29,883 nucleotides of DNA, taken from positions 1 through 29,883 of the forward strand of contig DAOTYX010000108.1 in NCBI GenBank assembly GCA_034434635.1, written 5' to 3'. Position 1 is the stretch's first letter, and each line of letters begins with the position of its first letter. A program made the translations under genes and the position numbers. Positions 23,201 to 28,553 of the stretch are shown in pieces. A model generated the notes under the pieces. The model had not been told where the DNA came from, did no database searches, and saw only the letters and a program-made list of their open reading frames with translations. Origin of the DNA: DAOTYX01 sp034434635. Lineage in GTDB: Bacteria > Chloroflexota > Anaerolineae > B4-G1 > DUEL01.

Positions 23201-24028
23201 GACTGTAAACGTGTTGAAGGTGATGTTCACGCGATAGTTGATGGGCTGCGGGGTGGGGGTGCCGACAGGAGTGCCGCTGGGGTTTGGCGTCTCTGTCGCT
23301 GCAGCGCCGGGAGGCGTCACGACGAAAGTGGGCGGGGGGTTGAAGGTGGGGGGCGGGAGGTTGCCAAAGCCCACCTGGATCCCCTCGTTGATCATCTCTG
23401 CCGTGGCTTGCACGCGGATGCAGGGGCGCATGGCACGGAACAGCGGGTCCACCATCTCCACGCAGTGGACGACCTGGACGCGCACCGGCAGCCCCGGCAG
23501 GCCGGGGTGGTCCAGCTGCTCGGAGGACTCGAAGGACGGGAAACCCCACACGCGCACGCCGAAGAAGCCCGGGGTGTTGAGGCGGTTGTTGAAATCCGTC
23601 TGCGTCATCCCCAGGGCGTTGGGGTTGATGCGCAATCCCACCGCGGCGACAAGGGCGCGCTCTTTGATGAGCGCCACCCGTCGGGCGTTGTATTCGTCCA
23701 CGCCCTCGTAAGGGTCGCAGTCATAGCCGGCGTTTTCGAAGAGGAATGGCGGGTCCTGGCTGGTGTTGGTGCACATCTCGTCGTCCAGCGTGCGCCCCTG
23801 CACCGGCTGGTAGGTGATGGCCCACCGCACGGCCTCGTTGGCGGCGTGTTCGACTGCCAGATAGGCCTGGACGATGAGCGAGGCTTCGATAATGAGAAGA
23901 ATGACGAGCAGGAGGATAGGCAGGACCACGGCGAACTCGAGGATGCCCTGGCCCCACTCCGGCAGGTGCCAGCGGGGCCATCGCCAGCGGATTGCGCTTT
24001 CGCAGCGCTTGAAGCGAAGGATGCTCAT
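20258..24028 (-). CDS. Giant TadE-like protein with adhesin-type modules
   Basis: 1256 residues, far above the 150-250 of ordinary TadE proteins. The N-terminus WGQGILEFAVVLPILLLVI is a TadE signal with Glu five residues after the expected Gly|Gln cleavage; EHAANEAVRWAI follows. After about 200 residues of TadE-type sequence come a Pro/Thr linker (225-262), an Ig-like Big-1-type module (about 265-375), an extra beta region, a CARDB-like module (483-590, with DPPSAPSQ, VDNTNYVEETDEENN), a beta-sandwich (about 635-790, VRLDWWLDS, SWDGGNSWTA, FRVDWVAVRVTY), a carbohydrate-binding-like module (about 838-940, AGTYYVWMRGRP, MREDSFEWSTIVLT), a further beta module (about 985-1150) and a C-terminal carboxypeptidase-regulatory-like domain (about 1165-1256). 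The ATG at 24028 follows GGGGGAGGT. A surface adhesin function is inferred. Confidence 0.9.
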   Translation of the reverse strand: MSILRFKRCESAIRWRWPRWHLPEWGQGILEFAVVLPILLLVILLIIEASLIVQAYLAVEHAANEAVRWAITYQPVQGRTLDDEMCTNTSQDPPFLFENAGYDCDPYEGVDEYNARRVALIKERALVAAVGLRINPNALGMTQTDFNNRLNTPGFFGVRVWGFPSFESSEQLDHPGLPGLPVRVQVVHCVEMVDPLFRAMRPCIRVQATAEMINEGIQVGFGNLPPPTFNPPPTFVVTPPGAAATETPNPSGTPVGTPTPQPINYRVNITFNTFTVTLPLQRGHNVTVTVTDENSNPLPNVLVSFSTNFGAYGYSGVEPQYLQFTTDGNGQAIPRIYANQPGTANLRAWIDLDSDQAWDLGEPTDQATGQWIVGPGPYILASDHEVLPLDWISVSLYDHQPTLNPYRVLWCRVSGDGIPSAELLSGINVDAGTGDILGLAVEIPLGSSGYYRLESHTDGGDCGDVATLAGVSAEILATTVPPDLTISSFNIPADIQPNTPFLMSAVVSNLTPGESAETFDVDFYLDPPSAPSQGQMGVIKQWVSGITPYGTAIVTTVMWVDCVGPHQIWARVDNTNYVEETDEENNVNSISIMAQCPLEEHNGQVVIPALEYDSNVAGFYRTGWNAETNTGYRSPTGNYAYAGGGLTNPTNAYANDSAYASRDNNADGVAHVFRDYGFNIPANAGIRGIEVRLDWWLDSTAGTNRIFVYLSWDGGNSWTAARTAGTEATADGNPTNVVGATGTNTPFGRSWQPSDFSNENFRVRIELDTTDTSRDFRVDWVAVRVTYRTPTGRNKAWQATAYGGTPTMLVPSATDDIYSVYTDFDNPYVDGQVPPLLTYDVNFEHAGTYYVWMRGRPCTESARGCTTTAGNNDSVWVSLDGLPSSNAYRMGSWPAGDLTWRSLNMDGAQTTLVVPSPGVHQVQVRMREDSFEWSTIVLTTTAGGSGPTGAGPVFTCGSETQPPWYDNTKPPGLLECSQLLRAASFEGNPQNVFPPWYAGSAGAYQRTGYLRQDGAFSTRLHASLGAYPTCAAFSPYLYQTVQIPTEVYSLTHLTIEGYWAVGGSLAECSYFNTTDADDSLRVQMRDSAGNPISNSITIGDGSTPAETWLRFYVDVTNDINLISRAGQNLQVYFFGVHDQDAYGTWFYLDNLACNICTQWPIPDPEPGTASFGGLARTIIGGVPQPMPGVDVWAYTQGGQVLHTRSIQDGTYHFYNIPPGTYTIYAEAWIGGYLRMATSTVTVVADQRNYNVHLLLQ

Positions 24029-24040
24029 ACCTCCCCCTTT

Positions 24041-24062
24041 CTGCCCCTTCCCGGCGGGGCAG
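24041..24062 (-). promoter_or_regulatory. Hairpin in the leader next to the ribosome site of the giant TadE-like gene
   Basis: CTGCCCC (24041-24047) and GGGGCAG (24056-24062) form a 7-bp stem with an 8-base loop, ending about 5 bases before the GGGGGAGGT ribosome site. It could modulate translation start, or it may be incidental. Confidence 0.4.
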
Positions 24063-24169
24063 AGTCCCGGGTTGCGGTGTTGGCTCCGTTTTCGTTTTTC
24101 GTAGAGTCCAATCTATCTGCTACCAAAGAGTCTCCCTGGGGCTACAAGACGTAGTATCCCATGGGTATC

Positions 24170-24198
24170 ATTATACTCGCTCAAATCGGACTGTGCAA
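24170..24198 (-). promoter_or_regulatory. Putative sigma70-type promoter for the giant TadE-like gene and following genes
   Basis: On the minus strand: TTGCAC (24193-24198), 17-bp spacer, TATAAT (24170-24175). The expected start is near 24163, giving a leader of about 135 nt. Just downstream is GATAC-CCATGG-GATAC, a short direct repeat that might be an operator. Confidence 0.65.
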
Positions 24199-24226
24199 GG
24201 GGAAATTGGTACCGGGTGCATTTGAG

Positions 24227-24271
24227 GGGGCGAAGCATCGGCGATGACAAACGTTGCCGATGCTTCGCCCC
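24227..24271. repeat. GC-rich hairpin, GGGGCG-ended family, after etfA
   Basis: Perfect 16-bp arms GGGGCGAAGCATCGGC (24227-24242) and GCCGATGCTTCGCCCC (24256-24271) with a 13-base loop. It lies 28 bp past the etfA stop, so it could end the acyl-CoA/ETF operon, though no T-run follows on that strand. Confidence 0.85.
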
Positions 24272-24298
24272 TGTGCGGATTGGGGATACGGCCGGGGG

Positions 24299-25282
24299 TT
24301 AGCCGAGGCGTTCTTTCAGGGCAGCGGTGAGCGCCGGCACTACCTTGAACAGGTCGCCGACGATGCCGTAATGGGCCAGCTGGAAGATCGGCGCCTCGGG
24401 GTCCTTGTTGATGGCGACGATGACCTTGGCCGTGCGCATGCCGGCCTGGTGCTGGATGGCGCCGGAGATGCCGCAGGCGATATACAGGTCAGGGCTGACG
24501 GTCTTGCCGGTCTGGCCCACCTGGTGCTCGTAGGGGATCCAGCCGGCGTCCACGGCGGCGCGGGAGGCGCCGACGGCGGCCTTGAGCACCCCCGCCAGTT
24601 CGCGGACGGGGGCGAAGCCCTCCGGGCCGCCCACGCCGCGCCCTCCGGAGACGATGATCGCCGCGTCGGCCAGGTTGACCCCACCTTCGGACTCCTGGAA
24701 GCCGACCACCTTGCTGGGGATCTGCTCCTCCGAGAGCGCAGGCGGGACGGTGATCACTTCGCCGCTGCGGGAGGCATCGGGGGTGGGTTTGGGGAAGGCG
24801 CGGGCGCGGGTGGTGAAGATGGCGGGGCGCTTCTCCGGCACGGTGCAGGTGCACAGCAGCTTGCCAGCATAAATGGGGCGGGTGGCGACGAGTTGCCCGT
24901 CCATGAACTCCAGGGCGGTGCAGTCGGCGACGCAGCCGGTCTCCAGGTCGGCCGCGACTGCCGGACCCAGGTCGCGTCCGCGGGTCGTCGCGCCGAGGAG
25001 GATCACCGCTGGCTGGTGCTCGCGGGCCAGTCCTGCCAGCAGCGCGGCGTACGGCTCGACACGGAAGTCGGCCAGGGTGGCGTCATCGGCCAGGAAGACC
25101 TTGTCCGCCCCGTAGGCGATGGCTTCCTGCGCCAGGCCAGCCACGCCCTGCCCGAACAGGCATGCGCAGACCTTGCCGCCGGTCTGCTGGCACAGGCGCC
25201 GGGCGGTGCCGATGGCCTCCCAGGAGGGGCCAGCGGGCTGGCCACGGAACTGCTCGATCCAGACGAAGATGTCGTTGCTCAC
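24299..25282 (-). CDS. etfA: Electron transfer flavoprotein alpha subunit
   Basis: Carries the FAD of the ETF dimer, which takes electrons from acyl-CoA dehydrogenases. 327 residues. N-terminal region DIFVWIEQFRGQP, then the nucleotide-domain stretches and the family C-terminal FAD-binding motifs: AAIIVSGGRGVGGPEGF, VGASRAAVDAGWIPYEHQVG, GQTGKTVSPDLYIACGISG, and IVAINKDPEAPIFQLAHYGI. GTG at 25282 is the start, with AGGAGGTG upstream. A longer reading frame to 25384 overlaps etfB out of frame and is not used. It starts 10 bp after the etfB stop, so the two are co-transcribed. Confidence 0.97.
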   Translation of the reverse strand: MSNDIFVWIEQFRGQPAGPSWEAIGTARRLCQQTGGKVCACLFGQGVAGLAQEAIAYGADKVFLADDATLADFRVEPYAALLAGLAREHQPAVILLGATTRGRDLGPAVAADLETGCVADCTALEFMDGQLVATRPIYAGKLLCTCTVPEKRPAIFTTRARAFPKPTPDASRSGEVITVPPALSEEQIPSKVVGFQESEGGVNLADAAIIVSGGRGVGGPEGFAPVRELAGVLKAAVGASRAAVDAGWIPYEHQVGQTGKTVSPDLYIACGISGAIQHQAGMRTAKVIVAINKDPEAPIFQLAHYGIVGDLFKVVPALTAALKERLG

Positions 25283-25292
25283 AGTACACCTC

Positions 25293-26087
25293 CTAGATGA
25301 CCTTCTCGGCCAGCAGTTTGTCCACCAGCAGGCGGGCAGCCTCTTCGACCGTCTCGGCCTGGATGATCTCCGCCGAGCCCTCACGCGCCGGAGGCGGGAA
25401 GATGCGCTCCCAGCGCACCCCGGCGCTCACCTTCGCCGGGTCGGCGCCGATGTCCGCTGCGCTCCACAGGGGGTACTCGGCGCGGGTGGCCTTGCGGATG
25501 CCCATGAAGGAGGGGTAGCGCGGTTCGTTGATGCCCTTGGTGGTGCCGACGACGGCCGGCAGCGGGGCGCGCACGATCTGGCGGCCCTGCTCGAGCAGCC
25601 GCTCGACGGTGATGGAGCGCCCGGCGGGGTCCAACTCGGCGATCTTGATCACCGTGGTGAGCGGGGCGAAGCCCAGCCGCCGGGCTACTTCCACCGCTAC
25701 CTGCCCGGTCTGGCTGTCGATCGCCGAGCGGCCGAAGAGCACCAGGTCTACGTCTCCCATCCTGGCGATGGCCTGAGCCAGGACATAGGCCGTGCCCAGG
25801 GTATCCGCGGAGGCGAAGCCGTCATCCCAGATGCGCACGGCCTCGTCACAACCCATGGCGATGGCGTGCTTGAGGGCCTCCAGGGCGGCCTCAGGCCCCA
25901 TCGAGATGACGGTGACCTTCGGTTCGCCGCCCAGCCGCTCCTTGATCAGCAGCGCTTCCTCGACCGCGTACTCGTCCCAGGGGTTGATGATGATGGGGGA
26001 GTCTCCCCAGGAGACGTTGCCCGCCCCGTCAACCGTCAGTTTGGCCGCCGAGTCGGGCGTCTGTTTGGTGCAGACGACGATGTGCAC
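25293..26087 (-). CDS. etfB: Electron transfer flavoprotein beta subunit
   Basis: AMP-binding subunit of the ETF dimer. 264 residues, beginning MHIVVCTKQTPDSA with the family's NPWDEYAVEEAL (about 52-63), GPEAALEALKHAIAMG, DLVLFGRSAIDSQTGQV and YPSFMGIRKATRAEYP. The last is the ETF-beta signature region. The start at 26087 follows GGAGGTGAA. It lies downstream of the acyl-CoA dehydrogenase, separated by a 112-bp spacer that holds an inverted repeat, and 10 bp before etfA. Confidence 0.97.
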   Translation of the reverse strand: MHIVVCTKQTPDSAAKLTVDGAGNVSWGDSPIIINPWDEYAVEEALLIKERLGGEPKVTVISMGPEAALEALKHAIAMGCDEAVRIWDDGFASADTLGTAYVLAQAIARMGDVDLVLFGRSAIDSQTGQVAVEVARRLGFAPLTTVIKIAELDPAGRSITVERLLEQGRQIVRAPLPAVVGTTKGINEPRYPSFMGIRKATRAEYPLWSAADIGADPAKVSAGVRWERIFPPPAREGSAEIIQAETVEEAARLLVDKLLAEKVI

Positions 26088-26124
26088 GTTTCACCTCCTG
26101 TTGAAAGGGTCTATTGCAAGAACT

Positions 26125-26191
26125 CACCACCGAGACCCAGAGGGCGCAGAGTCCTTCGGTCAATCTCCGCGTCCTCTGCGTTTCTGCGGTG
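26125..26191. repeat. Imperfect 27-bp inverted repeat between acyl-CoA dehydrogenase and etfB
   Basis: Arms at 26125-26151 and 26165-26191 match at 21 of 27 positions, with cores CAGAGGGCGCAGAG and CTCCGCGTCCTCTGCG. The resulting long hairpin fills the spacer of an otherwise compact operon. It looks like a dispersed intergenic element that has been drifting. Confidence 0.75.
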
Positions 26192-26199
26192 CATCCTCG

Positions 26200-27414
26200 T
26201 CACTCCTGTCTTTGCCACTCCTCTGCGTCGTAGGGAGGGAGTTCGCAGCGGAGTGGGCGGTCCTCCCGGTAACCGAGGGCGTAGCCGGCCTGGAGCAGCG
26301 TCTGAATCTGGCTGGTCCCTTCGTAGATGCAGGCGCCCTTGGCGTTGCGCAGGTATCGTTCCACGTCGTACTCGTCGGAATAGCCGTAGGCGCCGTGGAT
26401 CTGCACGGCGTTGGAGGCGGCGGCGAAACTGGCCTCGGTGGCGTACCATTTGGCCAGGCCTGTTTGCCAGGTGTTGCGCTGGCCCTGGTTCTTCAGCCAG
26501 CCAGCGCGCAGGACGAGGAGGCGCGCTGCCTCGTAGTCGCGCTTCATCGTGGCGATCATCTGCTGGACGAGTTGGTGTTGGCCGATCTCCTGCCCGAAGG
26601 TGCGCCGCTCGCGGGCGTACCGGACCGAAGCCTCCAGGCAGGCGCGGATGAGGCCCGTGGCCCCCGCCGCGACGGTGTACCGGCCGTTGTCCAGGCAGCT
26701 CATGGCGATCTTGAAGCCCTCTCCCTCCTCGCCCAGCCGGTTCTCCACCGGCACCTCCACGTCGTTCAGGCTGATCCAGCCGGTGGAGCCGGCGCGCACG
26801 CCCAGTTTGCCGTGCAGGTCGCCAGTGGTCACTCCCTTCATCTCGCGTTGGACGATGAAGGCGCTCATGCCGCTGTGGGGTGGGTCGGCGCGGGGGTCGG
26901 TCTTGGCGATGATGAGGAAGTTGTCGGCCACGTCGGCCAGGCTGATCCACATCTTCTCGCCGTTGAGGCGGTAGTGGTCGCCCTGGCGGCGGGCGGTGGT
27001 GGTAATGGCCGCGGCGTCGGAGCCGGCTCCTGGTTCGGTAAGGGCGTAGGTGGCGATGCGCTCGCCGCGCGCCTGGGGGACCAGGAAACGCTGCTTCTGC
27101 TCTTCCGTGCCCCACTGCAACAGGCCCAGGCTGTTCAGGCCCACGTGGACGCTCATCACCACCCGCAGGGAGGTGTCCACGCGCTCCAGTTCCTCGCAGG
27201 CCAGGGCCAGGCTGATGTAGTCCATTCCCTGGCCCCCGTAGCGCACGGGGATGCAGATGCCCAGGATGCCCAGTTGCGCCATGCGGCGGATGGCGTCGCG
27301 GTTGACGCGGTGGGCGCGGTCGTACTCCTTGATGACCGGGGCGACCTCTTTTTCCGCAAAGTCGCGCACCATGCGGGCGACCATTTCATGTTCGGCGCTC
27401 AGGGAGAAATCCAT
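26200..27414 (-). CDS. Acyl-CoA dehydrogenase
   Basis: Flavoenzyme that makes the 2,3-double bond of acyl-CoA esters and gives electrons to ETF. 404 residues. Family stretches: MDFSLSAEHEMVARMVRDFA, RYGGQGMDYISLALACEELE, YALTEPGAGSDAAAI, MWISLADVADNFLI, and near the C-terminus QIHGAYGYSDEYDVERYLRN followed by IYEGTSQIQ, whose Glu is in the position of the catalytic base of most family members. The chain-length preference cannot be judged by eye. The start at 27414 follows AGGAG; the longer open frame to 27684 runs through the repeats and the divergent promoter and has no ribosome site. First gene of the etfB-etfA operon. Confidence 0.95.
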   Translation of the reverse strand: MDFSLSAEHEMVARMVRDFAEKEVAPVIKEYDRAHRVNRDAIRRMAQLGILGICIPVRYGGQGMDYISLALACEELERVDTSLRVVMSVHVGLNSLGLLQWGTEEQKQRFLVPQARGERIATYALTEPGAGSDAAAITTTARRQGDHYRLNGEKMWISLADVADNFLIIAKTDPRADPPHSGMSAFIVQREMKGVTTGDLHGKLGVRAGSTGWISLNDVEVPVENRLGEEGEGFKIAMSCLDNGRYTVAAGATGLIRACLEASVRYARERRTFGQEIGQHQLVQQMIATMKRDYEAARLLVLRAGWLKNQGQRNTWQTGLAKWYATEASFAAASNAVQIHGAYGYSDEYDVERYLRNAKGACIYEGTSQIQTLLQAGYALGYREDRPLRCELPPYDAEEWQRQE

Positions 27415-27453
27415 CGCTGATCGCTCCTGGGCGGAGATAACTGACCAGCGGTC

Positions 27454-27481
27454 ATTATACTTATGCTGGGAAAAGGCGCAA
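27454..27481 (-). promoter_or_regulatory. Putative sigma70-type promoter for acyl-CoA dehydrogenase-etfB-etfA
   Basis: On the minus strand: TTGCGC (27476-27481), a 16-bp spacer, TATAAT (27454-27459). The -10 box is perfect and the -35 box is weaker. The leader is about 35 nt. Confidence 0.55.
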
Positions 27482-27497
27482 GTGGGATCTTGCCTCA

Positions 27498-27522
27498 GGG
27501 GGCGAGCCAGTCGCTCGTCCCC
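27498..27522. repeat. GC-rich hairpin, GGGGGCGAGC type
   Basis: Left arm GGGGGCGAGC (27498-27507), loop CAGTC, right arm GCTCGTCCCC (27513-27522); one pair is a G-T type. It lies between the divergent promoters. Confidence 0.75.
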
Positions 27523-27546
27523 ACATTCGCCGACGGATCTTCGTGG

Positions 27547-27567
27547 GGGCGACCCGCCGGGTCGCCC
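27547..27567. repeat. GC-rich hairpin, GGGCGACCC type
   Basis: Perfect 9-bp arms GGGCGACCC (27547-27555) and GGGTCGCCC (27559-27567) around GCC. It is 24 bp from the previous hairpin; a further half copy, GGGGCGACTTCG, follows at about 27585. Confidence 0.8.
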
Positions 27568-27602
27568 GCCGGCAGGGATTCGCAGGGGCGACTTCGACCG
27601 AC

Positions 27603-27630
27603 TTGACAATTGCCAGGAAGCGGGTATACT
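27603..27630 (+). promoter_or_regulatory. Near-consensus sigma70-type promoter for the GntR-carbamoyltransferase operon
   Basis: TTGACA (27603-27608), a 16-bp spacer, TATACT (27625-27630). The expected start is near 27637, inside the repeated GTCTGGAC boxes, so binding there would block transcription. The leader to the ATG at 27673 is about 36 nt. Confidence 0.75.
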
Positions 27631-27631
27631 C

Positions 27632-27663
27632 TGTCTGGACATCAGACGTCTGGACGTCTGGCG
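27632..27663 (+). promoter_or_regulatory. Putative GntR operator: repeated GTCTGGAC boxes
   Basis: GTCTGGAC occurs at 27633-27640 and 27648-27655, with GTCTGGCG at 27656-27663. GTCTGGAC is one base from the palindrome GTCTAGAC recognised by some HutC-type GntR proteins. CAGACGTCTG (27643-27652) is also a perfect palindrome. The position, at the start site of the gntR gene itself, suggests autoregulation. Confidence 0.55.
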
Positions 27664-27672
27664 TGAGGTCAC

Positions 27673-28419
27673 ATGACGCTCCAACTCGACCGCCGACCAT
27701 TGTATGTGCAGGCCCGCGACCGGCTGCTGGCGTTGATCCGGGAGCAGCCGTTAGGGGCTGGCGAGCGGTTGCCTTCTGAGGCGACCCTCTCGGCCCAGTT
27801 GGGCATCTCCCGGGCCACGTTGCGGGAAGCGCTGCGCCTGTTGGAGGAAGAGGGCGCCATTGTCCGCCGCCAGGGGTTGGGGACCTTCGTCGCTTCCCGC
27901 TCGCCGTTGCTCGAGTCGGGCCTGGAGGTGCTGGAGAGCCTGGAGAGCCTGGCCCGGCGCATCGGCCTGCACACGGAGGTGGCGCATCTGGACGTGGTCG
28001 AGCGGCTGGCGACGGAGGAGGAGGCGGAAGGGCTGCGGCTTCCCCCGGACGGCCCGAAGGACGTCCTCGCCGTCTCGCGGGTCATCGCGGTGGCTGGTCA
28101 ACCGGTGGCCTATCTGGTGGATGTTGTCCCTCAGGAGTTTCTGCGCTACGAGGAACTGGGCGAGCATTTCAACGGTTCGGTGTTGGAACTGTTCCTTGAG
28201 CGACGTTCGCCGGTGCTGGCCTATTCGACCACGGAGATCGCTGCCGAGGAGGCCGACCCCATGCTGGCGAAGAGCCTGCAGTTGCGCCGTGGCAGGGCGC
28301 TCCTCAAACTGGTGGGCCGCCTGCACGATGTCAACGACCGCGTGGTGGACTATTCGCTCAGTTTCTTTGTGCCCGGCTACTTTCGGTTCCACGTGGTGCG
28401 CAAGGTGGGGCGGATATGA
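27673..28419 (+). CDS. GntR-family transcriptional regulator, HutC type with UTRA domain
   Basis: 248 residues. The winged-helix DNA-binding domain occupies about 8-76 (RPLYVQARDRLLALIRE, AGERLPSEATLSAQLGISRA and TLREALRLLEEEGAIVRR form the usual GntR start). The UTRA ligand-binding domain occupies about 95-245 (YSTTEIAAEEADPMLAKSL, LKLVGRLHDVNDRVVDYSLS, VPGYFRFHV). HutC-type regulators respond to small metabolites, often of amino acid, sugar or purine catabolism. It is the first gene of a plus-strand unit with two carbamoyltransferases. The ATG at 27673 follows GTGAGG. Likely controls itself through the GTCTGGAC boxes. Confidence 0.93.
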   Translation: MTLQLDRRPLYVQARDRLLALIREQPLGAGERLPSEATLSAQLGISRATLREALRLLEEEGAIVRRQGLGTFVASRSPLLESGLEVLESLESLARRIGLHTEVAHLDVVERLATEEEAEGLRLPPDGPKDVLAVSRVIAVAGQPVAYLVDVVPQEFLRYEELGEHFNGSVLELFLERRSPVLAYSTTEIAAEEADPMLAKSLQLRRGRALLKLVGRLHDVNDRVVDYSLSFFVPGYFRFHVVRKVGRI

Positions 28420-28423
28420 GGCG

Positions 28424-28511
28424 GACGACGGACGACAGACGACAGACGACGGACGACGGCCTGTCGTCTGTGGTCAGTGGTCTGTGGTCCGTGGTCCGTG
28501 GTCCGTGGTCC
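28424..28511. repeat. Two adjacent heptamer tandem arrays
   Basis: Five units of GACGACG or GACGACA (28424-28458), then a short piece, then about 5.7 units of GGTCCGT-type sequence (28472-28511). A 10-bp inverted repeat CAGACGACAG (28436-28445) and CTGTCGTCTG (28461-28470) spans the join. The arrays lie in the 134-bp spacer between gntR and the first carbamoyltransferase gene. Confidence 0.9.
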
Positions 28512-28553
28512 AAAAACAAGCCAATATCTTGAAGAGATTGAGGAGGTTTGACC

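Noticed and set aside
21269..24154. Long plus-strand open frame (961 codons) opposite the giant TadE-like gene
   Set aside because: It is a shadow of the minus-strand gene in a GC-rich sequence: Gly/Val/Arg-rich, no family motifs, and it starts and ends without a ribosome site.
24227..24271. Classical intrinsic terminator after etfA
   Set aside because: The stem is strong, but no T-run follows on the transcribed strand, and similar hairpins occur in places that are not operon ends.
27415..27684. 90-residue N-terminal extension of acyl-CoA dehydrogenase
   Set aside because: It would run through the hairpins and the divergent gntR promoter; family members start at MDFSLS and AGGAG precedes that ATG.
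28424..28511. CRISPR array
   Set aside because: The units are seven bases with no spacers, so this is a short tandem repeat.
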